46,113 bases of DNA, from positions 1-46,113 of the forward strand of contig JAHEJJ010000018.1 in NCBI GenBank assembly GCA_024638915.1, given 5' to 3'. Shown here piece by piece: positions 18,901 through 28,219 of this stretch (within the stretch, counting starts at the first letter, position 1; each line of letters opens with the position of its first letter). The notes below the pieces were generated by a model. The model worked only from the letters and a program-made list of their open reading frames with translations. It did no database searches and was not told the DNA's origin. This DNA is from Robiginitalea sp. (GTDB taxonomy: Bacteria; Bacteroidota; Bacteroidia; Flavobacteriales; Flavobacteriaceae). The position numbers were made by a program, and so were the translations under genes.

Positions 18901-19929
18901 ATGGGGTTTTTTGATTTCCTGACCGAAGAAATAGCCATCGATCTCGGCACTGCAAATACACTGATCATCCACGCCGACAAGGTAGTGGTAGACAGTCCTT
19001 CTATCGTGGCCCGAGACCGAATCACTGGCAAGATCATCGCAGTAGGGAAGGAAGCAAATATGATGCAAGGCAAAACGCATGAGAACATAAAGACGATCAG
19101 ACCGCTGAAAGATGGGGTCATCGCCGACTTTGATGCATCGGAGAAAATGATCAATATGTTCATTAAAAACATTCCTGCACTTAAGAAGAAATGGTTTCCT
19201 CCTGCGCTTCGAATGGTCATTTGTATTCCTTCCGGAATCACCGAAGTGGAAATGAGGGCGGTTAAGGAGTCTGCAGAACGGGTGAATGGCAAGGAGGTAT
19301 ATCTGATTCATGAACCTATGGCGGCCGCAATAGGGATCGGTCTGGACATTATGCAACCCAAAGGCAATATGATCGTCGACATTGGTGGTGGTACCACGGA
19401 AATTGCAGTTATCGCTCTTGGAGGGATCGTTTGTGATAAATCCGTAAAGATAGCGGGTGATGTATTTACCAACGATATCATCTATTACATGAGGACCCAG
19501 CATAATTTGTATGTAGGGGAAAGCACGGCTGAAAACATCAAGATACAGATTGGTTCTGCCATTGAGGATCTGCAATCACCACCCGACGATATGTCGGTTC
19601 AGGGACGCGATCTGCTTACAGGAAAACCCAAGCAAGTGCAGATTTCTTTTAGGGAAATTGCAAAGGCACTTGATAAGTCCATTCTCAGGGTGGAAGACGC
19701 GGTGATGGAAACGCTCTCGCAAACCCCACCCGAATTGGCTGCAGATATCTACAACACCGGCATCTATCTCGCTGGTGGAGGTTCAATGCTAAGGGGCCTC
19801 GATCGGAGGCTTTCACAAAAGACAGATCTTCCGGTTTATATCGCAGAAGATCCTTTACGTGCCGTGGTGAGAGGCACTGGAATTGCACTTAAAAACCTGG
19901 AACGTTATAAAAGTATTCTTATTAAATAA
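18901..19929 (+). CDS. mreB: rod-shape-determining actin homologue MreB
   Basis: This 342-residue bacterial actin polymerises under the inner membrane and guides cell-wall synthesis along the side wall. The actin-family motifs are present: EEIAIDLGTANTLI (phosphate 1), HEPMAAAIGIGLD, VDIGGGTTEIAVIALGG (phosphate 2) and IYLAGGGSMLRGLD (adenosine). The N-terminal MGFFDFL is a hydrophobic membrane-touching start. Length is normal. It heads the cluster mreB-mreC-mreD-pbp2-rodA, with 69 bases to mreC. Confidence 0.97.
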   Translation: MGFFDFLTEEIAIDLGTANTLIIHADKVVVDSPSIVARDRITGKIIAVGKEANMMQGKTHENIKTIRPLKDGVIADFDASEKMINMFIKNIPALKKKWFPPALRMVICIPSGITEVEMRAVKESAERVNGKEVYLIHEPMAAAIGIGLDIMQPKGNMIVDIGGGTTEIAVIALGGIVCDKSVKIAGDVFTNDIIYYMRTQHNLYVGESTAENIKIQIGSAIEDLQSPPDDMSVQGRDLLTGKPKQVQISFREIAKALDKSILRVEDAVMETLSQTPPELAADIYNTGIYLAGGGSMLRGLDRRLSQKTDLPVYIAEDPLRAVVRGTGIALKNLERYKSILIK

Positions 19930-19998
19930 GAATTATTTTTAGGTTTCAGCATTTTGAATAGAATACCACTCGAACTGGAATTGACAATTTAAAGGTGA

Positions 19999-20817
19999 AT
20001 GCAGCAGATAATTAATTTTATTCTTCGTTACAAAATAACGTTGCTGTATCTTCTACTACTCACCATTTCCCTCGCATTTACCTTTCAATCCCATTCGTAT
20101 CATCGGTCCCGGTATTTCAATTCTGCCAATTGGCTCAGCGGTGGAATATACAATACCATGGAACGGTTTTCAACTTACTTCGGGCTTGGAGAAATTAACC
20201 GGCAGCTTTTGGAAGAGAACCGTCGACTGCGATCTTTGCTCTACAATAATGAAAATAAAGATTCCGTTGAGCTCGACACCGTAGCGCTGAATTACACCTT
20301 AATCTCCGCCCGGATCATCAAGAACAGCTATTCGAACCAGGATAATTATATCACTATAAATAAAGGAAAAAATCAGGGTGTTGCTCAAGATATGGGAGTG
20401 ATCAGCGCACTCGGTATCTTAGGTATCGTAGAAAAAACTTCGAACAACTATGCCGCTGTTCAAAGCATTTTAAACACCAAGTCTAATCTTAATGCGAAGA
20501 TCAAGGGTACCAATTACTTCGGGTCTTTAACCTGGAATACCGAGCGTTTCGACCAAGTACAGCTGGAAGATATCCCAAGATTGGTGCCTTTGCTGGTGGG
20601 CGATACCATCGTAACGGGAGCAATGTCGAGTATATTCCCGGAAAATATTCCCATAGGCATTATTAAGAAATTCGATCTCAATACCTCGCAAAGCTTTTAC
20701 CGTATAGACGTTCAGCTCTTTAACGACATGACCAATTTGAAGAACGTTTATATTATTGACAATCCCAGCCGTGAAGAGATTCTCGAACTGGAAAATGACC
20801 TGAACAATGACCGGTAG
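19999..20817 (+). CDS. mreC: rod-shape-determining protein MreC
   Basis: This 272-residue protein has an N-terminal membrane helix (residues 10-27), a coiled-coil region (RQLLEENRRLRSLLYNNENK) and a periplasmic double beta-barrel part with VTINKG-like (YITINKGKNQGV), GVISALGILGIVEK and IVTGAMSSIFPENIPIGIIK. MreC links MreB to PBP2 in the elongasome. It overlaps mreD by 11 bases. Length and motifs are usual for Bacteroidota MreC. Confidence 0.94.
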   Translation: MQQIINFILRYKITLLYLLLLTISLAFTFQSHSYHRSRYFNSANWLSGGIYNTMERFSTYFGLGEINRQLLEENRRLRSLLYNNENKDSVELDTVALNYTLISARIIKNSYSNQDNYITINKGKNQGVAQDMGVISALGILGIVEKTSNNYAAVQSILNTKSNLNAKIKGTNYFGSLTWNTERFDQVQLEDIPRLVPLLVGDTIVTGAMSSIFPENIPIGIIKKFDLNTSQSFYRIDVQLFNDMTNLKNVYIIDNPSREEILELENDLNNDR

Positions 20818-21316
20818 TCGTTATTTTATCAATATTCTAAGGTTTACCCTGTTGGTCCTGGTTCAGGTTCTGGTGTTTAACCGGCTTAATTTCTTTGGAT
20901 TTATCAATCCAATGATTTACATCCTGTTCCTATATTGGTATCCCATAAAAGAAAATCGTACGGTGTTTATAGGAATTGGATTTTTATTGGGTTTTGTCAT
21001 TGATATTTTCTCTGATACCCTGGCCTTGCACGCTGCTGCCACAGTAAGTATTGCGTATTTAAGACCTACCATCATGCGCTTTGTTTTCGGCATCAATTAC
21101 GAATTTCAAAGTTTTAAACTTTCTAACACCACTCGCGCACAACAAATCACATTCTTGGCGTTATTAATTGTAGCACATCACGTGATTTTCTTCACACTTG
21201 AAATTTTTAGTTTACCAAATTTGCTGGTAATTTTGAAGAAAGTTATTTTCACAGGAATTGGGACTCTGATTTTGTGCCTGCTATTCAGTTCCTTATTTAG
21301 CGTTCAAAAGGAATAG
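20807..21316 (+). CDS. mreD: rod-shape-determining protein MreD
   Basis: This 169-residue, very hydrophobic protein has about five to six membrane segments (for example FTLLVLVQVLVFNRL, VFIGIGFLLGFVIDIFSDTLALHA). The GFVIDIFSD stretch is characteristic of MreD. It is an inner-membrane member of the elongasome. The ATG overlaps the mreC end by 11 bases, which supports both the start choice and the identity. An 81-bp gap separates it from the PBP2 gene. Confidence 0.9.
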   Translation: MTGSRYFINILRFTLLVLVQVLVFNRLNFFGFINPMIYILFLYWYPIKENRTVFIGIGFLLGFVIDIFSDTLALHAAATVSIAYLRPTIMRFVFGINYEFQSFKLSNTTRAQQITFLALLIVAHHVIFFTLEIFSLPNLLVILKKVIFTGIGTLILCLLFSSLFSVQKE

Positions 21317-21397
21317 AACCGAAAAGGAAAAAGTTGAGTACAAGCGGAGGATCAGCTGAAATCAAGACTGAATTGGCGTAACAGACTGAATGAATAA

Positions 21398-23266
21398 ATG
21401 AAAAAGATCCTTCTTTCATCGATCATTATTATTATCGGAATTACCTTTGTAGGTAGGCTTTCCTATTTACAGATATTTAGTTTCTCCCCTAACCAGGTCT
21501 TGGAAGACTCAGCCATAAAGGCCATCTATGACTACCCGGAACGCGGCTATATTTATGATCGTAAAGGCAAGTTGCTGGTAGCCAACCAACCAGCTTATGA
21601 TGTAATGGTTATTCCCAGGGAAGTAAAACCCCTCGATACGCTCGAATTCTGTCAGCTCCTTAGAATTGAAAAGGAAAAGTTCATCGAGAAACTTCGTAAA
21701 GCCCGGGTATATTCTCCACGCCTGCCTTCGGTTCTGGTGCCTCAGCTCTCTAAAGAAGATTATGCCCGTCTTCAGGAAAAAATGAGAAAATATGAGGGTT
21801 TCTATATTCAGAAAAGATCACTGCGTTATTATAATACAAAGAGCGGGGCCAATGTCTTGGGCTATATCAGTGAAGTAAACGAGACCGACCTTTTAAAAAA
21901 CCCATATTATGTGCAAGGGGAACTTACAGGTCGTACCGGAATTGAAAAGGAATATGAGGAAATCCTGCGTGGGCGTAAAGGTGTTAAGTTCATACAGAAG
22001 GATCGCTTTAACCGCGATATCGGACCCTATAAAAATGGGATCCTAGATACCCTCCCGGAACAGGGGAAAGAATTGTATGTTACCCTGGACAAGACACTTC
22101 AGGAATATGGCGAAAAACTGATGAATGGTAAACGCGGCGGTATTGTCGCTCTTGAGCCTGCCACAGGTGAAATCCTGACACTTATCTCCGGGCCCACCTA
22201 CGACCCTGCTTTACTGGTGGGAAGAGAACGCTCAAGGAACTACAGTAAACTCCATTATGACACCATATCAAAACCGACCTGGGACAGGGCGATCCTTGCC
22301 GAACCCTCACCCGGTTCTCCATTTAAGACGCTGAATGCATTGGTAGCACTTCAGGAAGGGGTCATTAAACCAGAAACCACCATTAGATGCTATAATGGTT
22401 TTTATGTGGGAAATACCCTGAGAGGTTGCCATTGCGGTGGCGGAATTCGGAATATGAACACTGGGATCTACAAATCCTGCAATGCATACTTCGCAGGGAC
22501 GTTTAGAAAGATCTATGACAAATACAAGACCACCGACGAGGGTATGGATGTATGGTCCGCCCATATGAAAAGTTTCGGCCTTGGAAATTTTCTTGGGTAT
22601 GACTTACCGACCGGTAGGCCTGGTAGAATTCCCGATAAAGATTATTACGATCGATTCTATGGCGATAACCGATGGAGCTCCTCCTATATCATTTCAAATT
22701 CTATCGGACAGGGAGAAGTAGCCGCAACCCCAATCCAACTGGCTAATATGGCCGCGGCCATAGCAAACAGGGGCCACTATTTCACGCCGCATATCCTTAA
22801 AAAGATCGATGGTATCCCCATTAGCAAACCCGAATTTACCAAACCGAAATATACCACGATCGATAAAAAACATTTCGATCCTGTGGTTCGTGGTATGAGC
22901 GATGTATATACAAAAGGAACGGCAAAATGGCTGCAGGTACCCGGTATCGAAATCGCCGGCAAAACCGGTACGGTTGAGAATTACACCAGGATTGACGGCG
23001 TTAAAACACAGCTCACCGATCATAGTATTTTTGTAGCCTTCGCCCCGGTAGACAATCCCAAAATCGCCCTGGCTGTTTTTATTGAGCATGGCTATTATGG
23101 TTCCAGATATGCCGGACACATTGCTTCTCTAATGATCGAGAAATACCTAAAGGGAATCATTACAAGGACCGACCTGGAAAAACGAATGTTAGACAAGACC
23201 CTGGAGCATGAATACGCCAAGCCCTATAGCGGTGAAGAATTCAAGATAAACGAATATGTCTGGTAG
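21398..23266 (+). CDS. mrdA: penicillin-binding protein 2 (peptidoglycan transpeptidase)
   Basis: This 622-residue class B PBP has an N-terminal membrane anchor (residues 4-21), a dimerisation domain (GYIYDRKGKLLVANQPAYDV; GRTGIEKEYEEILRG) and a transpeptidase domain. The active-site set is complete: S307-x-x-K310 in PGSPFK, S360-x-N362 in KSCNAYF and K522-T-G in AGKTGTVEN. The usual Thr after the catalytic Ser is Pro here. It crosslinks side-wall peptidoglycan together with RodA. Its last 11 bases overlap rodA, so the pair is coupled. Confidence 0.96.
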   Translation: MKKILLSSIIIIIGITFVGRLSYLQIFSFSPNQVLEDSAIKAIYDYPERGYIYDRKGKLLVANQPAYDVMVIPREVKPLDTLEFCQLLRIEKEKFIEKLRKARVYSPRLPSVLVPQLSKEDYARLQEKMRKYEGFYIQKRSLRYYNTKSGANVLGYISEVNETDLLKNPYYVQGELTGRTGIEKEYEEILRGRKGVKFIQKDRFNRDIGPYKNGILDTLPEQGKELYVTLDKTLQEYGEKLMNGKRGGIVALEPATGEILTLISGPTYDPALLVGRERSRNYSKLHYDTISKPTWDRAILAEPSPGSPFKTLNALVALQEGVIKPETTIRCYNGFYVGNTLRGCHCGGGIRNMNTGIYKSCNAYFAGTFRKIYDKYKTTDEGMDVWSAHMKSFGLGNFLGYDLPTGRPGRIPDKDYYDRFYGDNRWSSSYIISNSIGQGEVAATPIQLANMAAAIANRGHYFTPHILKKIDGIPISKPEFTKPKYTTIDKKHFDPVVRGMSDVYTKGTAKWLQVPGIEIAGKTGTVENYTRIDGVKTQLTDHSIFVAFAPVDNPKIALAVFIEHGYYGSRYAGHIASLMIEKYLKGIITRTDLEKRMLDKTLEHEYAKPYSGEEFKINEYVW

Positions 23267-24539
23267 AAGCGTCCTAAAGCGAGTCGACTGGCTTACTATT
23301 CTACTTTACTTCCTACTTGTTATTATCGGCTGGGTAAATATTTATTCCAGCACTTTTTCAGAAGAATATCCTTCTGTATTCAACTTTGGGCAGCTCTATG
23401 GAAAGCAATTGGCTTTTATCGGCATCAGTGCAGTAACGATATTTATAATACTCGCCCTCGAGGCCAATTTTTATGAACGCTTTGCCAGTGTTCTTTATAT
23501 AATATCATTGGTCTCTCTCTTAGGTCTGTTTATTTTCGGCAAGACTATCGCTGGAGCCACCTCCTGGTACGATTTTGGGTTTTTCAATTTGCAACCTTCA
23601 GAATTTGCAAAGATCACCACTGCACTTGCTTTGGCCAAATACCTAAGTGATATTCAAACGGATATTAAAAGGCCAAGGCATCAGATGTATGCTTTCCTGA
23701 TCATCCTCATCCCGGCATTTCTGATCATACCACAACCAGACCCGGGCAGCGCCCTGGTGTTTTTTTCCCTGATATTTGTCCTTTTTAGAGAAGGTTTGCC
23801 ATTATACTATCTGGCGATAGCCTTTTTGGCCTTATTGGTATTCGTAACCACCCTGATGTTCGGAACAACCTGGGTCGCTATCGGAATGGTAATGCTTATC
23901 GCTATTTTCCTTTTGGTTAAAAGATCGACATTTAAAGTACCCATACTTCCTTTGGCCGCTGTGTTTGTCGTCTCGATTTTATTTTCATTATCTGTGAATA
24001 TTGTCTTCAATAAGGTATTCGAACAGCGTCACCGCGATCGTTTCAGCCTATGGTTACGACTTGAGAAAGACCCCGAAAAATTAGAGACCATCAGAAAGAC
24101 CATTGGCTATAATACCTATCAATCTGAAAAGGCCATAGAATCAGGTGGTTTTTTCGGAAAAGGATTTCTGGAGGGAACGAGGACCAAAGGCGACTTTGTC
24201 CCTGAACAACATACAGACTACATTTTCAGCACCGTGGGAGAAGAGTGGGGATTTATCGGGACCACCGCGGTGGTGCTGCTATTTACTATCCTGCTGCTAC
24301 GGCTGGTACGGCTTGCGGAACGACAAAAAAATGATTTTAGTAGAATGTACGGCTATGGTGTGATCTCCATCCTGCTGATCCATTATTTTATCAATATCGG
24401 CATGGTCATAGGGGTACTGCCCACGATAGGAATTCCATTGCCATTTTTCAGTTATGGAGGTTCCGGTTTATTGGGCTTTACAATTTTGCTATTTGTATTT
24501 CTTAAACTCGATTCGAACAGGCTTAATGAATGGCTGTAA
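23256..24539 (+). CDS. rodA: rod-shape-determining glycosyltransferase RodA
   Basis: This 427-residue SEDS-family protein has about ten membrane segments. Diagnostic stretches include LQPSEFAKITTALALAKYLSD, PDPGSALVFF, PEQHTDYIFSTVGEEWGFIG with the catalytic-region Asp, and the end PFFSYGGSGLLGF. It polymerises glycan strands with PBP2. The start overlaps PBP2 by 11 bases. The 3' end overlaps the convergent endonuclease gene by 17 bases, and there is no room for a separate terminator. Confidence 0.96.
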   Translation: MSGRSVLKRVDWLTILLYFLLVIIGWVNIYSSTFSEEYPSVFNFGQLYGKQLAFIGISAVTIFIILALEANFYERFASVLYIISLVSLLGLFIFGKTIAGATSWYDFGFFNLQPSEFAKITTALALAKYLSDIQTDIKRPRHQMYAFLIILIPAFLIIPQPDPGSALVFFSLIFVLFREGLPLYYLAIAFLALLVFVTTLMFGTTWVAIGMVMLIAIFLLVKRSTFKVPILPLAAVFVVSILFSLSVNIVFNKVFEQRHRDRFSLWLRLEKDPEKLETIRKTIGYNTYQSEKAIESGGFFGKGFLEGTRTKGDFVPEQHTDYIFSTVGEEWGFIGTTAVVLLFTILLLRLVRLAERQKNDFSRMYGYGVISILLIHYFINIGMVIGVLPTIGIPLPFFSYGGSGLLGFTILLFVFLKLDSNRLNEWL

Positions 24540-25344
24540 AACGCCAATCCTTTTCCCTGATACCAGCTTCGATCTGTTGCTCTACTTCCTCAGGAAGCGA
24601 TCTGAAAAAATTGAGACCTGTCATTTCCTCTATCCGGTCTACATTAACTACATAATTTTTAAGTGAGCCATTACCCGGTTGGTTGGGCATAAGAAATGCG
24701 ATAACTTTCAAATCCTTCTCAGAACCTCGAACAACGATCTTATAATACCATCGGGGAACAGCTACATCTTCATCCCCAATCGTTTTTAACCCCGATTCCA
24801 AAACACCAGCTGTTGCGATATATAATTTACCGTATCGCTTTCCCCAGATCCGCACTTGCTTTTCAAGGTCATTCCAAATCCCCGCATTGAATTCAGGGTC
24901 TTGTGGGGAAATATTGCTGGTGTAAAATGTTTCACGATACGCCATTTCTGAAAACCTACGGTCACCAGCCGGACATAGATGTCCCCGATCGTAACCCGAC
25001 CCTTTATAATTTCTCCAGTCTGCTGATTTCGTATCAACATATGGATCCTCAATGAAGTCGGGGCGCTCACGGTTATCATCTGTCAAATGAGTTTTGTTAA
25101 GCGTATAGATCACCCACTCTGCCTGTTCATGGGGTTCGCTATAAGACAATGAATAATGATCATGTTTCACCAACTGACCGGTAGAAGAAGGCACAAAAAA
25201 AGATGGTGCTTCGGTCTTAAAAGTATTATCGGCCCGAGATGAATAATGCTCTGGCGTATAAAAGTTTTCAAAAATCCAGAATCCCACCATAAAGATGATC
25301 AGCAATATGGTATAAATCCAACGATCGCGCTGCCTTTTGTCCAT
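24523..25344 (-). CDS. membrane-anchored DNA/RNA non-specific endonuclease
   Basis: This 273-residue protein of the NUC1/NucA beta-beta-alpha-Me family has an N-terminal membrane helix (residues 10-25), so the catalytic part lies outside the cytoplasm. The active-site motif DRGHLCPAGDR carries the general-base H122. The metal-binding Asn lies in the segment ISPQDPEFNAGIWNDLE. Such enzymes cut DNA and RNA without sequence preference, for nutrition or to clear extracellular nucleic acid. It is convergent with rodA, overlapping it by 17 bases, and divergent from msrB. Confidence 0.92.
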   Translation of the reverse strand: MDKRQRDRWIYTILLIIFMVGFWIFENFYTPEHYSSRADNTFKTEAPSFFVPSSTGQLVKHDHYSLSYSEPHEQAEWVIYTLNKTHLTDDNRERPDFIEDPYVDTKSADWRNYKGSGYDRGHLCPAGDRRFSEMAYRETFYTSNISPQDPEFNAGIWNDLEKQVRIWGKRYGKLYIATAGVLESGLKTIGDEDVAVPRWYYKIVVRGSEKDLKVIAFLMPNQPGNGSLKNYVVNVDRIEEMTGLNFFRSLPEEVEQQIEAGIREKDWRFTAIH

Positions 25345-25449
25345 TGCATAAATTTACTATAATTTAGCGGCCAATGGTTGGTGGAAATAGCGTAAGGAAT
25401 AGGTCTAATCCCCGACAAATCCATGAACTGAAATTATATTGATAATTTG

Positions 25450-25911
25450 ATGACAATGCTAACCTGGAAAGAAGTGATCAACTACGCGGTCAAAGGCAAC
25501 CCCGAGCCCGATAGAAGAGTGGAAAAGACAGAAGCGGAATGGCGGGAACAACTGAGTCCTGAGCAATTCAGAATAACCAGAAAAAAAGGCACTGAATCAC
25601 CACATTCAGGAGCGCTTTGTACCAGCTATGATGCGGGAAAATATGCCTGTATTTGTTGTGATACATTGCTCTTCGATTCGACTATTAAATTCGACTCGGG
25701 AACCGGATGGCCCAGTTTTACACAGCCCATCAAGGAAAATGCTATAAAGTACGAACGGGACACTTCTTATGGCATGGTCCGCGTAGAGGCGATGTGCAAT
25801 ACCTGTGATGCCCATCTTGGACATGTATTTCCTGATGGTCCTGAACCAAGCGGGTTGCGTTACTGCATCAATTCTGAATCTATGTATATCGAGAAAGAAG
25901 AGGCACTATGA
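25450..25911 (+). CDS. msrB: peptide-methionine (R)-S-oxide reductase MsrB
   Basis: This enzyme of about 153 residues repairs Met-(R)-sulfoxide in proteins. It shows two zinc CxxC pairs (in [11 protein letters not shown] and [12 protein letters not shown]), GTGWPSF and the catalytic Cys in RYCINSES. No secretion signal is present, so it acts in the cytoplasm. In-frame starts occur at 25447 (TTG), 25450 (ATG) and 25456 (ATG, giving MLTWKEVI); I use 25450, but 25456 is equally sensible. Its stop overlaps the msrA start by four bases (ATGA). Confidence 0.95.
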   Translation: MTMLTWKEVINYAVKGNPEPDRRVEKTEAEWREQLSPEQFRITRKKGTESPHSGALCTSYDAGKYACICCDTLLFDSTIKFDSGTGWPSFTQPIKENAIKYERDTSYGMVRVEAMCNTCDAHLGHVFPDGPEPSGLRYCINSESMYIEKEEAL

Positions 25912-26456
25912 AAGATCAAAAAACAGAACTGGCCACTTTTGGTGGCGGTTGTTTTTGGTGTACCGAAGCGGTATTCCAGGAAGTCAGGGGAGTTGAAAAA
26001 GTGGTTTCAGGATATACCGGTGGAACAGCTCCTGGCAAACCTACTTACAGGGAAGTCTGTTCCGGACTGACAGGACATGCAGAAGTTGTTCAAATCACCT
26101 TTAAACCAGAACTTATCTCTTACAGAGATCTTCTCTATATCTTTATGACAACCCACGACCCCACTACACTGAACCGTCAGGGAGCCGATGTTGGCACCCA
26201 GTATCGCTCTGTGATATACTACCATGACGAGGAACAAAAGCAAGCAGCCAAAGAGGTGCTTCATAACATCAGGACATATTATGAAGACGAGGTTATTACG
26301 GAGTTGAGCCAGGCCGTCACCTTCTACCAGGCGGAAGAACAACACCAGGATTACTATAGGAACAATAAGCTGCAGGGATATTGCAGTTTTGTCATCACCC
26401 CGAAGCTTAATAAATTCCGAAAAATGCATGCCGACAAACTAAGGCAGAGCGCATAG
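25908..26456 (+). CDS. msrA: peptide-methionine (S)-S-oxide reductase MsrA
   Basis: This 182-residue enzyme has the MsrA signature [18 protein letters not shown], whose first Cys is catalytic, then [38 protein letters not shown] and the [11 protein letters not shown] segment. It reduces Met-(S)-sulfoxide and complements MsrB, to which it is translationally coupled. No export signal is seen. The gene converges on the sulfotransferase gene 58 bp away, without an obvious terminator between them. Confidence 0.96.
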   Translation: MKDQKTELATFGGGCFWCTEAVFQEVRGVEKVVSGYTGGTAPGKPTYREVCSGLTGHAEVVQITFKPELISYRDLLYIFMTTHDPTTLNRQGADVGTQYRSVIYYHDEEQKQAAKEVLHNIRTYYEDEVITELSQAVTFYQAEEQHQDYYRNNKLQGYCSFVITPKLNKFRKMHADKLRQSA

Positions 26457-26514
26457 TAATATCTGCCCAAGGAGCGCCAAAATGCACTCTCCCGTTCAAT
26501 GATCCATCATGGAA

Positions 26515-28110
26515 TTAAGGATAAAGCGATATTCTTTCCGTCCTGTGAAGGGTGATTATATCGAAAAAAGCTACAGGTGGAATAATGGTCGCCTCAAAGA
26601 GTACAGAACGACTGTTGTGATCTATTTCGATAGACTTACCAAAAACAGCACCCTGATCGATTATAGCACCGGGTGAGAAAAGTACATGATCCTCATTTTC
26701 AAGAAAGTCAACATCCGAGACAATTCTAGAATATGTTTCATCACCCCTTTCTTTACCATATTGCCAAAGCTGCTGGATCGTCTTGTTGGTATCGTCAATC
26801 CGGTATTCTACCGCCCGACTATAGGGGCCGCTTGACACATAATTTCTATTATCCCCATTGTCGAATATCATAACGTTTCCACTGGGGGTAATCAGCGGGG
26901 CATGCTGATACCAACTCCATTCGAAATCCGGATGATTTAAAGTACCCTCCAGTATCTGGACATCGGTGATCAACTGCCCATTCGAATCGATTGGTTGCAG
27001 TAACTTCGTATTGAGATCGACACCATTGCCAGATAGTCCCCAATCCCGGTGAGGTGCCAGTATCCATATCACGTCGCTGTTCGAGTTGAGCTTTACCAGA
27101 CCCTGAGTCCTTCCGGATACAATAATCGTATCGTCTCTTTCATCGTACAGTACGGCATTGGCGTGAAACCAATCGACGGCATCATCTGTCCATGTAGTCC
27201 TGGAATTTTGAAGTGCCAGATTCAGGTCCCATATATTGATGATTTCCTTGGTTGTTCGATCGATTTCAATTATAAAATCTTCCACCGTAGCCGCGGCGAT
27301 CTTATTGACTGTCACAAGGAAATTACCATTTGGTTTTTCGTGTACCTCATGGTGAAAGGAATATCCAGGCATGTCCCATGTGTTGATGATATTGCCAAAG
27401 AGATCTACTTCATATATCTTATCGATATCACCGCTGAGACCAAAAGCGCCACCTCCTGAGCCGAAATAAAAATTACCATTAGAAAGGCGTTCCACCCCAT
27501 TGTCATAAAACAAGGCTCCCAGTTCAGCACTGGCATTAAAATCTAAATACCATCTGATCTCACCATATGAATCGAAAATGAAAGGTCTTTGAGGGAAGGT
27601 TGCACCATTGTGCCCAAAGTAACTGACCAGTGTCATCCCTTCGGCCATCTCGTTTCTCCTGGACTCTTCGATCACAATTTCGGGCATTACGCCGATCAAC
27701 GGTTCGGTTGGGATTTCGAAACGTTCCGTTCCCAGATCATTCCCGTCGCGATCATAAAAGGTCAGGTCCACAAGGTTCAAATGATCCGGGTACAAGCCAT
27801 GTACGGGAAGGGTCAGCTCTGATCCAATCGACGCAAAATCATGCACAAAATCGGAAACGGAACCGTTCCGACCCTTTATCCGCATACTCACACGAACCTC
27901 CTCAATGGTCTCCAGCTCAATGATGGCAGAAAGCGGGGAAAAACCACTGGGATTGAGACTTACAAACTGATTGCTGATGACGTCCGTACCACCGGGCACA
28001 CTGTTGGGATTTCCATCATCTTTATTACAGGAAACCGCTAGAAGGGTGAAAAGCACTATGGGTAAAACAAATCTTGATCTATAAAGCAAATTACGCAGGG
28101 AAATATCCAT
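26515..28110 (-). CDS. aryl-sulfate sulfotransferase, predicted surface lipoprotein
   Basis: This 531-residue protein resembles bacterial PAPS-independent arylsulfate sulfotransferases, which move sulfate between phenolic compounds. The beta-propeller body shows FHHEVHEKPNGN (His253-257), WFHANAVLY (His316, Asn318), SGRTQGLVKL (Arg334) and YQHAPLITPSGN (His403). The last three probably match the E. coli residues His356/Asn358, Arg374 and the sulfated His436, judged by spacing. The signal peptide ends AVSC (Cys28) followed by NKDDG; Lys-Asp-Asp right after the Cys fits the Bacteroidota export signal for surface lipoproteins. It is monocistronic by layout. The natural substrate is unknown. Confidence 0.85.
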   Translation of the reverse strand: MDISLRNLLYRSRFVLPIVLFTLLAVSCNKDDGNPNSVPGGTDVISNQFVSLNPSGFSPLSAIIELETIEEVRVSMRIKGRNGSVSDFVHDFASIGSELTLPVHGLYPDHLNLVDLTFYDRDGNDLGTERFEIPTEPLIGVMPEIVIEESRRNEMAEGMTLVSYFGHNGATFPQRPFIFDSYGEIRWYLDFNASAELGALFYDNGVERLSNGNFYFGSGGGAFGLSGDIDKIYEVDLFGNIINTWDMPGYSFHHEVHEKPNGNFLVTVNKIAAATVEDFIIEIDRTTKEIINIWDLNLALQNSRTTWTDDAVDWFHANAVLYDERDDTIIVSGRTQGLVKLNSNSDVIWILAPHRDWGLSGNGVDLNTKLLQPIDSNGQLITDVQILEGTLNHPDFEWSWYQHAPLITPSGNVMIFDNGDNRNYVSSGPYSRAVEYRIDDTNKTIQQLWQYGKERGDETYSRIVSDVDFLENEDHVLFSPGAIIDQGAVFGKSIEIDHNSRSVLFEATIIPPVAFFDIITLHRTERISLYP

Positions 28111-28171
28111 TTTGGTTCTGGTTCATTTGGAAGGTTATGAGGTCTCTAACAATGAGCGCGGCTGCAAACAG

Positions 28172-28199
28172 TAAACCCTATTCAATTGAATAGGGTTTA
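28172..28199 (-). terminator. perfect 28-bp palindrome downstream of the S41 protease gene
   Basis: The arms TAAACCCTATTCAA and TTGAATAGGGTTTA are perfect inverted copies. As RNA this folds into an 11-12 bp stem with a small AATT loop. It begins 21 bases past the stop of the minus-strand protease gene, the right place for an intrinsic terminator, although the following T-rich stretch is interrupted. It could also act on upstream regulation of the sulfotransferase gene. Confidence 0.55.
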
Positions 28200-28219
28200 T
28201 CGATATGGTATAATTTATA

